A DNA stretch of 64,000 bases from Thioalkalivibrio sp. ALJ21 (GTDB lineage: Bacteria; Pseudomonadota; Gammaproteobacteria; Ectothiorhodospirales; Ectothiorhodospiraceae). Positions 55,646-64,000 of this stretch are shown here, one piece after another. The first letter of the stretch is position 1, and the number at the start of each line of letters is the position of its first letter. The DNA is taken from positions 1,013,391 through 1,077,390 of the forward strand of contig NZ_KB905156.1 of assembly GCF_000378605.1 (NCBI RefSeq), read 5' to 3'. The position numbers were made by a program, and so were the translations under genes. The notes under the pieces were generated by a model. It was not told the origin of the DNA. It worked only from the letters and a program-made list of their open reading frames with translations, and ran no database searches.

Positions 55646-56627
55646 GCCGGACGGATCCACTCCGCCGCTGGAGGTCGCGGTGGGGCTGGTGCTCGATGCC
55701 GAGGGCCGCGTGCTGGTCAGTCGACGTCTGGCCGGCCGGCACCTGGCCGGCTATTGGGAGTTTCCGGGCGGCAAGATCGATGCCGGCGAGAGCGCCTTTG
55801 CCGGGCTGGTGCGCGAGTTGCACGAAGAGCTGGGGATTGTCGTGCGCGCCGGTGTTCAATGTCTGACCGTGCGCCATGACTTTGCCGAGTGTTCCGTGGC
55901 CCTGCGCGTATTCCGGGTAACGGACTGGTCCGGCGCGGTGCATGGCCGCGAAGGGCAGGAATGGGCCTGGCGCGACCCGGCCACCCTGGACCCCGCGGAT
56001 TTCCCCGCTGCCAATCACCCGATGTTTCAGGCCCTGGTTCTGCCGCAGCGCTATGTGATTACACCATCCCCTGCGGTGCGGGCCGAGATCCCGGCCGTGG
56101 TTGAGCAGGTCCAGGCCGCGCTGGCGGCTATGGACGACGCGATGCTGCAGGTCCGGGCGCCATCACTGGGGCGGAAGGACTACCGAGCCTTGGTCGAGCC
56201 ACTCCACGGCTTTGCCCGCAGTCGCGGCATACCGCTGCTGGCCAACGCCCCGTGGGAGTGGGTCGCGGACCTGTCCGGTATCGGATGGCATCTTCCCGAA
56301 CGGCGCTGGCGTGCGCTGGACGAGCGCCCCTTGGTGTCGGGTCTGGTGGCAGCTTCGGTGCATGACGCCGAAGGACTGACTGCCGCTGCCCGGCTGGGGC
56401 TGGATTTTGCCGTCCTGAGTCCAGTGTGTTCCACGGTCTCCCATCCCGGCGTGCCGGGCATGGGGTGGGCGTCATTCGCTGCGCAGGTGCGCGAGGCCGG
56501 GGTCCCGGTTTATGCCCTGGGCGGGATGCGGGCGTCCGATCTGGGGCAGGCGCGGACCTGTGGTGCCCAGGGGATCGCGGCCATCCGGGGGCTGCTGGGG
56601 ATGGAGGCCGGTGAAGCGGCGGTTTGA
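55626..56627 (+). CDS. mutT: Nudix hydrolase fused to thiamine-phosphate-synthase-like domain
   Basis: A 333-aa two-domain protein. Residues about 15-145 are a MutT-type Nudix domain with the box GGKIDAGESAFAGLVRELHE plus ELGI, which hydrolyses oxidised dNTPs such as 8-oxo-dGTP. Residues about 150-330 resemble the ThiE/TenI TIM barrel: GIGWHLPERRWRAL, LVSGLVAASVHDAEGL, DFAVLSPVCSTVSHPG and VPVYALGGMRASDL. In related proteins the second domain is thought non-catalytic or unassigned. The start at 55626 overlaps argJ by 20 nt; a GTG at 55679 would begin closer to the domain. It is convergent with zapD. Confidence 0.9.
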   Translation: MPNTGPEPDGSTPPLEVAVGLVLDAEGRVLVSRRLAGRHLAGYWEFPGGKIDAGESAFAGLVRELHEELGIVVRAGVQCLTVRHDFAECSVALRVFRVTDWSGAVHGREGQEWAWRDPATLDPADFPAANHPMFQALVLPQRYVITPSPAVRAEIPAVVEQVQAALAAMDDAMLQVRAPSLGRKDYRALVEPLHGFARSRGIPLLANAPWEWVADLSGIGWHLPERRWRALDERPLVSGLVAASVHDAEGLTAAARLGLDFAVLSPVCSTVSHPGVPGMGWASFAAQVREAGVPVYALGGMRASDLGQARTCGAQGIAAIRGLLGMEAGEAAV

Positions 56628-56649
56628 GTGGTACGCCCGTTCAGCCCGC

Positions 56650-57420
56650 TTACAGGGCGCAGCAGCACAGCCGGAATTCGATGTCCTGTGCGGCGGGGAT
56701 GGGGCGGCTGCGGAAATCCTCGGGCGAGAAAAAACGCACCGTGAAGCGCTGGCGTCCAGCGCTGATCTCCGGGTAGTAGCCCAGATCGGGATCGACACTG
56801 ACCCGAATCAGTTGCCATGCATGGCTCGTGTCCAGGCTGCGTTCGAAATACCCGTCTTCGGCGACCGCGGACTCCGAGCGCCCGGATCGGCGCATATAGG
56901 ACAGGACCTGGACGGTCGCCTCGGCAACGGTGTTCAACGGCTCGAACCATTCCAGCAGCAGTGCGGTGCGCTCCGGGGAGCTTTGGCCCAGCCAGTGATG
57001 GTAGATCGGCAGGTCGAAATCGAAGGCCCCGCCGGGTAGCGCCATGCGCTGGCGCACGCTGTTGAAGAATTCGTTGCCACGCACTCGATGATCCAGCGCC
57101 CCGGCCTGTTCTTCCAGGGCGGTGTGCAGGCGTTTCTGTGCCTGCATGGTCTCGGTGAAACGCTCCGGGTCGACGCCCGGCTGGTGCGTGAGTCGGTTGA
57201 GGTTGGCAGTCTGGCGCTCGATCTCGCCCATCAATTCGCGCTTGATGTCGACGCGGGTGACCAGGGCATAGATGTCGACCAGCGAGACCAGGGCCTCGTG
57301 ATGGTCAAAAGGCCGGCCGGACTCCAGGGCGTCCCCGAACCGCTGAGCCAGCGCCTCCAGGCGCAACAGCAGTCGCACGCGTTCGTGCAGCGGTTGTTCG
57401 AAGGTGAGTAATTGGGTCAC
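56650..57420 (-). CDS. zapD: Cell division protein ZapD
   Basis: A 256-aa ZapD (YacF), which cross-links FtsZ filaments by binding the FtsZ C-terminal peptide. It starts VTQLLTFEQPLHERVRLLLRLE with a GTG; ALVSLVDIYALVTRVDIKRELMGEIERQ (read in two parts) is the conserved helical core, and LPIYHHWLG and FRLCCCAL lie later. The C-terminal Cys-Cys-Cys is unusual-looking but near the end. It follows coaE on the minus strand after 150 nt. The yacG gene that often follows zapD is not seen before the convergent Nudix gene. Confidence 0.92.
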   Translation of the reverse strand: MTQLLTFEQPLHERVRLLLRLEALAQRFGDALESGRPFDHHEALVSLVDIYALVTRVDIKRELMGEIERQTANLNRLTHQPGVDPERFTETMQAQKRLHTALEEQAGALDHRVRGNEFFNSVRQRMALPGGAFDFDLPIYHHWLGQSSPERTALLLEWFEPLNTVAEATVQVLSYMRRSGRSESAVAEDGYFERSLDTSHAWQLIRVSVDPDLGYYPEISAGRQRFTVRFFSPEDFRSRPIPAAQDIEFRLCCCAL

Positions 57421-57570
57421 GGGCGGCCCGTCCGGCTTGGGTTCTCGGTGTTGCGGGGCAACACGACCCTGGCAGTATCCAGTATTCCGGGGGGGACTTT
57501 CCACCCGTCCCTGCCAGCAATCGGAGTCGGTGCGCAAGCTCTCCTCCTATCGCGGGCCAGGCGCATGTGG

Positions 57571-58182
57571 CTAGCCATTCCCCGTTGCGGCTCGAAGCTG
57601 ATCGTGCAGGTCGGACACCTGCCGGCGCAGATCCTCGTCCGTGGTCGTGCGGCTGTTCGTGATCACCCGGTCGCCGCGCTGGCGGCGCTCGTCCGGACTC
57701 AACTGGCAGTCCATGATGGCCTGCACCTCGGCCGGGGTACGGCCATCGCGATGGGTGACCCGCTCGAGCTGTTCCTCGGGCTCGCAGTCGACGACGATGA
57801 CCGCGTCGAATTCCTGCTCCCAGCCAGCCTCGAACAGCAGCGGTACCACGATCAGCGCATAACCGTTGGTGTCTGGCAGCTCACGGAGACGGCGTTCCAG
57901 TTCTGCGTGCACCGCGGGGTGGACCAGCGCTTCCAGCGCCTTGCGCTCGTCGGGTCGTGCGAAGACCCGTGTGCGCAGGGCCCCGCGATCCAGGTGCCCC
58001 CGTGCGTCGAGCACCCCTGGCCCGAACTGTTGAACGATTGCGGCATGCAGGTCGTGCCCCGGCTCCTGCAGTTCGCGGGTGATGCGGTCGGCGTCGAGCA
58101 CCGGTACCCCCAGGCTGGCAAACAGCCCGGCGACGCGGCTCTTGCCGCAGCCAATCCCGCCTGTCAGTCCGACCCGCCGCAT
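57571..58182 (-). CDS. coaE: Dephospho-CoA kinase
   Basis: A 203-aa P-loop kinase for the last step of coenzyme A synthesis. The N-terminus is MRRVGLTGGIGCGKSRVAGL with the Walker A motif at residues 8-15, then VPVLDADRITRELQ, LEALVHPAVHAEL, VVPLLFEAGWEQEFDAVIVV, and the lid RVTHRDGRTPAEVQAIMDCQ. It begins 4 nt after the pilD stop, completing the pilD-coaE pairing usual in gammaproteobacteria. Confidence 0.97.
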   Translation of the reverse strand: MRRVGLTGGIGCGKSRVAGLFASLGVPVLDADRITRELQEPGHDLHAAIVQQFGPGVLDARGHLDRGALRTRVFARPDERKALEALVHPAVHAELERRLRELPDTNGYALIVVPLLFEAGWEQEFDAVIVVDCEPEEQLERVTHRDGRTPAEVQAIMDCQLSPDERRQRGDRVITNSRTTTDEDLRRQVSDLHDQLRAATGNG

Positions 58183-58186
58183 AAAA

Positions 58187-59050
58187 CTAGAGCCCCTGTG
58201 GGAAGTAGAACGCCACCAGCGTATCGCCCCAGATCAGTGCCAGCCACCCGGCGGCTGCCAGATACGGCCCGAACGGGATCGGGATGTTGCGGTCGCGCCC
58301 GCGCAGCAGGATCAGCAGGATGCCGACCACCGCTCCGACCAGCGAGGCCAGCAGCAGGATTACCGGCAGGGCCTGCCAGCCGAGCCATGCGCCCAGCGCG
58401 GCGAGCAGCTTGAAGTCGCCGTACCCCATGCCCTCCTTGCCGGTGGCCAGGCGGAAGCCGTGGAAGATTAGCCAAAGCACCAGGTAACCGGCGGCCGCTC
58501 CGATCACGGCCGACTGCAGATCGGTGAAGGTGCCCGGGATATTGACCAGCAGCCCCAGCCAGAGCAGTGGCAGGGTCAGCTGGTCCGGGAGCAGGGTGGT
58601 GCGCGCGTCGATCCCGGCGGCGGCGATCAGAACGCCGGTGAAGATCAGCGCCAGCAGCGCCGTCGTGTCGGGTCCGAAGTGCCAGATGGTCAGGGCAAAC
58701 AGGACTGCGGTGAGGATCTCCACCAGCGGATACTGCCAGCTGATGGCCGTGCCGCAGCCCGGGCAGCGCCCGCGCAGCCAGAGAAAGCTGAGCACGGGGA
58801 TGTTCTCGTACGAGCGGATCGGCCGCTCGCAGTGGGGACAGCGCGAACGCGGGCGCAGCAGATCGAACGGGGTGTCGTCCGCCGGAGGCTCCTGCTCCAG
58901 GATCGCGCGTGCCTCGGCATTCCAGCCGCGCTCCAGCATCACCGGCAGCCGGGCGATGACCACGTTCAGAAAACTGCCGATCAGCAGCCCGAAAATCGCT
59001 GCGACCGCGATTGCCCAGGGTGGCGACAGGAGCCCTTCCGTGCCGAGCAT
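58187..59050 (-). CDS. pilD: Type IV prepilin peptidase / N-methyltransferase
   Basis: A 287-aa polytopic membrane enzyme that cleaves and N-methylates prepilins. The N-terminal methylase part has GSFLNVVIARLPVML and two CxxC pairs (CPHCERPIRSYENIP and CPGCG) for zinc. The aspartyl protease residues lie in AAGIDARTTLLPDQLTLPL and GMGYGDFKLLAALGAWLG (GxGD motif). The ATG at 59050 immediately follows the target duplication of the MITE; an open frame continues upstream through the MITE end to a Met at 59110, which would give a spurious N-extension. Before the insertion this gene directly followed pilC. Confidence 0.95.
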   Translation of the reverse strand: MLGTEGLLSPPWAIAVAAIFGLLIGSFLNVVIARLPVMLERGWNAEARAILEQEPPADDTPFDLLRPRSRCPHCERPIRSYENIPVLSFLWLRGRCPGCGTAISWQYPLVEILTAVLFALTIWHFGPDTTALLALIFTGVLIAAAGIDARTTLLPDQLTLPLLWLGLLVNIPGTFTDLQSAVIGAAAGYLVLWLIFHGFRLATGKEGMGYGDFKLLAALGAWLGWQALPVILLLASLVGAVVGILLILLRGRDRNIPIPFGPYLAAAGWLALIWGDTLVAFYFPQGL

Positions 59051-59055
59051 CCTAG

Positions 59056-59350
59056 GGAAGCCCTGACCAATGTGCACGCTCGCGCTCGAGTCGCTTTTGC
59101 GTGCGAACAAGGCGCGGCGACTGCCGTGCAGTCATTCTGCACAAGGGAGCCGCAACGCCGTGCGCGCGCCCGTTTTTGATAACAACGGGCGGCCGAGCCC
59201 CTGCATTGAATGATTGGTGGGGTTGGAACCCCAGGTTCCCCGATCCTGCGTTGCGCCGCTTGCGGGTAGAGCCACTACCCGCTGCACGGCGCGCCTTGTC
59301 TCGGCAAACCTGGGGTACCAACGCGAGTGTGTACATTGGTCAGGGCTTCC
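59056..59350. mobile_element. 295-bp MITE with IS5-like CTAG target duplication
   Basis: Noncoding element with terminal inverted repeats of about 31 bp: GGAAGCCCTGACCAATGTGC from 59056 and its reverse complement ending at 59350, with only two mismatches. Both ends are flanked by CTAG (59052-59055 and 59351-59354), a 4-bp palindromic duplication typical of YTAR targets used by IS5-family elements. Internal inverted repeats can fold: CGCCCGTT/AACGGGCG (59167-59174 and 59184-59191), GCGGGTAG/CTACCCGC (59262-59269 and 59275-59282). No transposase is encoded, so it would need one supplied in trans. It separates pilC from pilD. Confidence 0.88.
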
Positions 59351-60562
59351 CTAGATGACTTGACCCATCTGGAAGATGGGCAGGTACATCGCGATCACCA
59401 GGCCGCCGACCAGTACGCCGAGTACGACCATGATCAGGGGCTCCAGCAGGCTCGAGAGGCTGTCCACGGCGTTGTCCACCTCGGCCTCGTAGAAGTCCGC
59501 CACCTTCGCCAGCATCGAGTCCAGCGATCCGGATTCCTCGCCGATCGCGACCATCTGCACGACCATGTTGGGGAACACGCCGGTATTGCGCATCGACCAC
59601 TGCAACTGAGCCCCGGCCGAGGTCTCGTCGCGCATGCGCAGCGTGGCCTCGCGATACAGCGCGTTGCCCGTGGCGCCGGAGACCGAAGTCAGGGCATCGA
59701 CCAGCGGTACACCGGCCGAAAACATCGTGGACAGCGTCCGCGCGAAGCGGGCGATCGCGGCCTTGCGCAGGATCGGGCCGAAGGCCGGGGCCTTGAGGAT
59801 TGCGATATCGAGAAAGCGCGCGAACCGGGGTGAACGCTGTCGGGTCTGCACGAAGGCGAAGCCCATCGCGACCATGATCGCGAGGATTAGCCACCACCAG
59901 GACTGCACGAAATCCGAGAGATCGACCACCATGCGGGTAAACACCGGCAGGTCCGCACCAAAGCCCTGGAACAGCGCCTCGAACTGCGGGACCACGTAGA
60001 TCAGCAGGATGGCCGTGACCACGATTGCGACCACAATGACCGCCGCCGGGTAGAACATCGCCTTGCGGATCTTGGCCTTCAGGGCCTCGGTCTTTTCCTT
60101 GTAGGTGGCGACCTTGTCGAGCAGGGTCTCGAGCGTCCCTGCCTGCTCGCCGGCCTCGACCAGGTTGACGACCAGGTCATCGAAGTACTTGGGCTGTTTG
60201 GCGAGCGCGGCAGCGAAGGTCTCGCCGCCCTCGACGTCGGCCTTGAGCTTGAGCACGAGATCGCGCATCGCCGGCTTCTCGTTGCCGCGCCCGACAATCT
60301 CGAAGGCCTGGACCAGCGGCACGCCAGATTGCAGCATCGTGGTCATCTGTCGCAGGAAGTAGGCGATGTCCGCGGGGACGATCTTTTTCTTGCCCCCGGA
60401 GAGCAACGACTTCGGCTTCTTGCGAATCTTGACGACATTGATGCCGTTCTTGCGCAGTTCGGAGCGTGCGACGGCTTCGCTGTCGGCCGGGGTTTCGCCC
60501 TTGACCCGGTCGCCGTTCTTGTTCAGTCCTTCCCAAGCGTAGATTGTCCCGGAATCGGCCAT
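59351..60562 (-). CDS. pilC: Type IV pilus inner-membrane platform protein PilC
   Basis: A 403-aa T2SF/GspF-family platform protein with three membrane helices. Two repeated cytoplasmic domains are visible: FLRQMTTMLQSGVPLVQAFE (about 69-88) and FARTLSTMFSAGVPLVDALT (about 272-291), each followed by the Gly/Glu pattern typical of PilC (LVEAGEQAGTLETLLDKVA and VAIGEESGSLDSMLAKVA). The protein ends PIFQMGQVI; its TAG stop is formed by the CTAG duplicated by the MITE. It acts with PilB in pilus assembly. It starts 60 nt after pilB. Confidence 0.96.
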   Translation of the reverse strand: MADSGTIYAWEGLNKNGDRVKGETPADSEAVARSELRKNGINVVKIRKKPKSLLSGGKKKIVPADIAYFLRQMTTMLQSGVPLVQAFEIVGRGNEKPAMRDLVLKLKADVEGGETFAAALAKQPKYFDDLVVNLVEAGEQAGTLETLLDKVATYKEKTEALKAKIRKAMFYPAAVIVVAIVVTAILLIYVVPQFEALFQGFGADLPVFTRMVVDLSDFVQSWWWLILAIMVAMGFAFVQTRQRSPRFARFLDIAILKAPAFGPILRKAAIARFARTLSTMFSAGVPLVDALTSVSGATGNALYREATLRMRDETSAGAQLQWSMRNTGVFPNMVVQMVAIGEESGSLDSMLAKVADFYEAEVDNAVDSLSSLLEPLIMVVLGVLVGGLVIAMYLPIFQMGQVI

Positions 60563-60622
60563 CTACCTGTCCCCCTGTGCTGGTGACCCGAACCGGAGCC
60601 GTCCTGAGCGGGTCGCGGCGTG

Positions 60623-62341
60623 CTAGTCCTTGGTCACGCGGTTAACTTCCTCGAGGCTGGTCATCCCTGCCAGAACCTTTACCAGGCCGGCGCGACGCAG
60701 GTCCTCGACCCCTTCCTTTGCGGCCTGCTGAGCCAGCTGCATGGAGTTGTAGCCCTCCAGGATCCCGCGCTGCATCTCTTCGCTGATTGGCATGACCTGA
60801 TAGATGCCGACCCGCCCCTTGTAGCCGTTCGTGCACTGGTCGCAGCCCACCGCCCGATACGCCGTTACGCCGGCCTGGATGTCGGCGTCGGTGAAGCCCT
60901 CCTTGCGCAGGACCTCTTCCGGGAGATCCTCCGGTTCCTTGCAGTTCGGGCACAGCCGGCGCGCCAGGCGCTGCGCGATGATCAGCAGGATCGAGGAGGC
61001 GATGTTGTAGGGGGGTACCCCCATGTTCGCCAGTCGGGTCAGGGTCTGCGGGGCATCGTTGGTATGCAGCGTGGAGAGCACCAGGTGCCCTGTCTGCGCC
61101 GCCTTGATCGCGATCTCCGCGGTCTCGAGGTCGCGGATCTCCCCCACCATGATCACGTCCGGATCCTGACGCAGGAAGGCGCGTAGCGCGCTGGCGAAGG
61201 TCAGCCCGACCTTCGGGTTCACGTTGACCTGGTTGACCCCGGGCATGTTGATTTCCGAGGGGTCTTCCGCGGTGGAGATGTTGCGGTCGGCCGTGTTCAG
61301 GATCCCGAGACCGGTGTACAGCGACACCGTTTTACCCGAGCCGGTCGGCCCGGTGACCAGGATCATCCCGTAAGGTCGCTTGAGCGCCTGGAGGTAGGCC
61401 TCCTTCTGGTGCTCCTCGTAGCCGAGCTGATCGATCCCGATCTGGGTGCTGCTCGGGTCGAGGATACGCATTACGATCTTTTCGCCGTACAGCGTGGGCA
61501 GAGTGCTGACACGAAAATCGATCGCGCGCGTGCGCGAGAGCTTCAGCTTGATGCGCCCATCCTGCGGGACCCGCCGCTCGGCGATGTCCATGCGCGACAT
61601 GACCTTGACCCGCGCGGTGATGCGTGGCGCCAGGGTGTTCGGCGGGTGGGCGATCTCGTGCAGCACGCCGTCGATGCGAAAGCGCACGCGGAAATCCTTC
61701 TCGAACGGCTCGAGGTGGATGTCCGACGCCTTGCGGTTGATCGCGTCCATCAGCACCTTGTTGACGAAGCGCACCACGGGCGCGTCGTCCACCGCGTCGG
61801 CGGCGTCCGAGGTGTCGCCGTCATCGCCGCCACCCGATTCTATGGCTAGGTTTTCGAGATCGTCGTCGCCCAGGTCATCCATCAGCGACGACGCAGCGCT
61901 CAGGGCGCTTTCGATCAGGCGGTCAAGCTTGTGCCCCTCGACCAGTACGGCCTCCACCGGCATCCCCGTGGCGAACTTGAACTCGTCGGTGGCCCCCAGG
62001 TTGGTGGGGTCGGATACCGCGATATACAGGCGGTTGCCGCGCTGCATGATCGGCAGCGCGTGGTGTTTCTGGATCAGCTTCTCGTTCAGGTGATCCTTGG
62101 GCAGCAGCTCGGGCTCAAAGCACGACAAATCCAGTACCGGGAGGCCGAACTCCTCGGCCGCGGCCTCGGCCAGGCGGGCCTCGGAGACCTGCCCCTTGCT
62201 GGCGAGCAGGGGCATCAAAGGGGTCTGCTGAGCGCGCGATTCCTCGGCGATCTGGGCAGCGATATCTTCCGCAATCAGGCCGGCGTCCACGAGACGCTTG
62301 GCCAGACCCGGCAGGCGGGGCGCCGTTGTCGTGTTGGGCAT
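60623..62341 (-). CDS. pilB: Type IV pilus assembly ATPase PilB
   Basis: A 572-aa secretion ATPase powering pilus extension. The N-terminal MshEN-type domain (about 1-150) has LPGLAKRLVDAGLIAEDIAA. The ATPase core contains ASDIHLEPFEKDFRVRFRID, Walker A VTGPTGSGKTVSLYTGL (about 327-343), the Asp box STAEDPSEINMPGVNQVNV, Walker B FLRQDPDVIMVGEIRD and the His box GHLVLSTLHTNDA. A tetracysteine zinc site is formed by CPNC and CDQC near the C-terminus. It leads the pilBCD-coaE-zapD run. The 208-nt gap upstream contains only the divergent tRNA promoter; no pilA is in the window. Confidence 0.97.
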   Translation of the reverse strand: MPNTTTAPRLPGLAKRLVDAGLIAEDIAAQIAEESRAQQTPLMPLLASKGQVSEARLAEAAAEEFGLPVLDLSCFEPELLPKDHLNEKLIQKHHALPIMQRGNRLYIAVSDPTNLGATDEFKFATGMPVEAVLVEGHKLDRLIESALSAASSLMDDLGDDDLENLAIESGGGDDGDTSDAADAVDDAPVVRFVNKVLMDAINRKASDIHLEPFEKDFRVRFRIDGVLHEIAHPPNTLAPRITARVKVMSRMDIAERRVPQDGRIKLKLSRTRAIDFRVSTLPTLYGEKIVMRILDPSSTQIGIDQLGYEEHQKEAYLQALKRPYGMILVTGPTGSGKTVSLYTGLGILNTADRNISTAEDPSEINMPGVNQVNVNPKVGLTFASALRAFLRQDPDVIMVGEIRDLETAEIAIKAAQTGHLVLSTLHTNDAPQTLTRLANMGVPPYNIASSILLIIAQRLARRLCPNCKEPEDLPEEVLRKEGFTDADIQAGVTAYRAVGCDQCTNGYKGRVGIYQVMPISEEMQRGILEGYNSMQLAQQAAKEGVEDLRRAGLVKVLAGMTSLEEVNRVTKD

Positions 62342-62504
62342 GGGCCTCTACGCGCGAATCTTCAAGTCCTGAATAGGCACACTCTACGTGCGTCTGTCGT
62401 GGAATGGAAACTGTCAGGCGCACCGTATGACTCGAAATCACAGGTAGAGAATGAGCGACATGCGCGCATGCCCGCGTGATCTGCGCGCGGGATGTGATCC
62501 CCGC

Positions 62505-62534
62505 TTGACGCTGTGCTTCGCGCTGGTTCAGAAT
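62505..62534 (+). promoter_or_regulatory. Promoter of the tRNA-tuf operon
   Basis: TTGACG at 62505-62510 and CAGAAT at 62529-62534 with an 18-nt spacer, about 16 nt before the tRNA-Tyr 5' end. The stretch between (-10 to start) contains GCGG, a GC-rich discriminator expected for stringently controlled stable-RNA promoters. Confidence 0.6.
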
Positions 62535-62549
62535 ACGCGGCTTGATCGA

Positions 62550-62634
62550 GGAGGGATACCCAAGCGGTCAACGGGGGCAGACTGTAAATCTGCTGGCTCA
62601 GCCTTCGGAGGTTCGAATCCTCCTCCCTCCACCA
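62550..62634 (+). tRNA. tRNA-Tyr (anticodon GTA)
   Basis: An 85-nt class II tRNA. The acceptor stem GGAGGGA pairs with TCCCTCC followed by encoded ACCA. The anticodon loop ACTGTAAAT carries GTA, a long variable arm (CTGGCTCAGCCTTCGG region) is present as expected for tRNA-Tyr, and the T-loop reads GGTTCGAATCC. Confidence 0.97.
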
Positions 62635-62690
62635 TCGGGTTTTCAAGCCAGCGGCCTGTAGCGGGCGGTGGTTCGGCAAGCCAGGGTTCT

Positions 62691-62764
<74 letters not shown>

Positions 62765-62808
62765 GTTGATCCGAACGGTTCGGGTCCGGCCCTGGCCAGG
62801 TAAGTCAG

Positions 62809-62884
<76 letters not shown>

Positions 62885-62950
62885 ATTTTGTGTAAGTCAG
62901 CGTACAACCTGCGTCGCTTGTGAAAGCGTCACGATCCGGGGAAGCGAGAG

Positions 62951-64000
62951 ATGTCCAAGGAAAAGTTCGAGCGTAAGAAGCCGCATGTGAATGTGGGGAC
63001 GATTGGTCATGTGGACCATGGCAAGACCACGCTGACGGCGGCGATGACGACGGTGCTGGGCAAGAAGTACGGTAGCGAAGCCCGTGCGTTTGACCAGATC
63101 GACAATGCGCCGGAAGAGAAGGCGCGCGGGATTACGATTGCCACGGCGCACGTGGAATACGAATCCGACATTCGTCACTACGCGCATGTGGATTGCCCTG
63201 GGCACGCGGACTACGTGAAGAACATGATCACGGGTGCGGCGCAGATGGACGGCGCGATTCTGGTGGTGTCTGCGGCTGATGGCCCGATGCCGCAGACCCG
63301 CGAGCACATTCTGCTGGCGCGTCAGGTGGGTGTGCCGTACATCGTTGTGTTCCTGAACAAGGCGGACATGGTCGACGACCCCGAGCTGCTCGAGCTGGTC
63401 GAGATGGAAGTGCGCGATCTGCTGTCTTCCTATGATTTCCCGGGCGACGACACCCCGGTGATCACCGGTTCCGCGCTGAAGGCGCTGGAAGGTGACGACA
63501 GCGAAGTGGGCGCGCAGGCGATCTACAAGCTGGTCGAGGCGATGGACAGCTGGATTCCGGAGCCGGAGCGCGCGGTGGACGGCGACTTCCTGATGCCGGT
63601 GGAAGACGTGTTCTCGATCTCTGGCCGCGGCACTGTGGTGACCGGTCGTATTGAGCGCGGTGTGGTCAAGGTGGGCGAGGAGATCGAGATTGTCGGTATC
63701 CGCGACACCCAGAAGACCACCGTCACGGGTGTCGAGATGTTCCGCAAGCTGCTGGACCAGGGCGAAGCGGGCGACAATGTGGGCATTCTGCTGCGTGGTA
63801 CCAGGCGCGACGAAGTGCAGCGTGGTCAGGTGCTGTGCAAGCCGGGTTCGATCACCCCGCACACGCATTTCGAGGCCGAGGTGTACATCCTGGGCAAGGA
63901 CGAGGGCGGTCGTCATACCCCGTTCTTCAATGGTTATCGTCCGCAGTTTTACTTCCGCACGACCGATGTGACGGGTTCGGTGGAGCTGCCGGAAGGCACC
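62951..64000 (+). CDS. tuf: Elongation factor Tu (3' end outside window)
   Basis: First 350 codons of EF-Tu (usually about 394-396 aa), the GTPase that delivers aminoacyl-tRNA to the ribosome. It starts [21 protein letters not shown]1 is GHVDHGKT (19-26), the switch I region [14 protein letters not shown]3 DCPGHADY, G4 NKAD and G5 SALKALEG. Domain 2 includes [19 protein letters not shown], and domain 3 is cut at the edge (ending ...GSVELPEGT). The preceding gap of 66 nt after tRNA-Thr carries GGGGAAGCGAGAG before the ATG. Codon use is strongly biased, as expected for a highly expressed gene. Confidence 0.98.
   Translation, partial: MSKEKFERKKPHVNVGTIGHVDHGKTTLTAAMTTVLGKKYGSEARAFDQIDNAPEEKARGITIATAHVEYESDIRHYAHVDCPGHADYVKNMITGAAQMDGAILVVSAADGPMPQTREHILLARQVGVPYIVVFLNKADMVDDPELLELVEMEVRDLLSSYDFPGDDTPVITGSALKALEGDDSEVGAQAIYKLVEAMDSWIPEPERAVDGDFLMPVEDVFSISGRGTVVTGRIERGVVKVGEEIEIVGIRDTQKTTVTGVEMFRKLLDQGEAGDNVGILLRGTRRDEVQRGQVLCKPGSITPHTHFEAEVYILGKDEGGRHTPFFNGYRPQFYFRTTDVTGSVELPEGT

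Noticed and set aside
59101..59358. An 85-codon plus-strand frame inside the MITE
   Set aside because: It spans only the repeat element and its inverted end; no transposase motif, and the element is too short to be an IS.

Overview
This window is chromosomal DNA of a high-GC gammaproteobacterium. Several things point to the Ectothiorhodospiraceae / Thioalkalivibrio neighbourhood: the cytochrome bc1 operon followed by sspAB, pilBCD-coaE-zapD, a full division/cell-wall (dcw) cluster, and a tRNA-tuf operon. The genus is inferred from gene order and protein character, not from a database search. Coding density is high, and many genes overlap by ATGA or TGATG. No rRNA, CRISPR array, prophage or complete insertion sequence was seen.

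Layout. 1-5141 (minus): antitoxin-toxin pair, then bolA, a phosphodiesterase, a small Cys-containing protein and lhr, which runs off the left edge. 5259-10361 (plus): HAD dehalogenase, an unknown 323-aa protein, an RQC-type winged-helix protein, and a translationally overlapping pair (GNAT-C39 peptidase fusion plus RimK-like ATP-grasp enzyme). 10401-11888 (minus): a GcvR-like ACT protein and tatD. 11936-12175 holds dispersed-repeat DNA. 12280-14919 is pepN, followed by a REP-like hairpin. 15122-20078 is a copper-handling operon: His-rich protein, TolC-like lipoprotein with a His tail, multicopper oxidase, copC, copD. Then come a DegS-type protease (minus), a Nif3-like protein, petABC, a terminator, sspAB, a convergent glcD-like/yraN/lpoA operon, and rsmI, rnpB.

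31433-50135 is a complete dcw cluster: mraZ-rsmH-ftsL-ftsI-murE-murF-mraY-murD-ftsW-murG-murC-murB-ddl-ftsQ-ftsA-ftsZ-lpxC. It is preceded by a sigma-70-like promoter and three 10-bp-spaced MraZ boxes. dciA (minus), an M23 peptidase, secA, argJ and a Nudix fusion follow. From 56650 to 62341 the minus strand carries pilB-pilC-[MITE]-pilD-coaE-zapD. The window ends with tRNA-Tyr, tRNA-Gly, tRNA-Thr and the first 350 codons of tuf.

Most notable observations: (1) a 295-bp MITE with CTAG target duplication inserted exactly between pilC and pilD; (2) the uncharacterised GNAT-C39 / RimK-like amidoligase pair; (3) a cytochrome b with PVWY instead of PEWY plus extra membrane segments; (4) a copper operon with three consecutive proteins carrying separate His-rich tracts; (5) a second, inverted pair of MraZ-box-like sequences at the end of rnpB.
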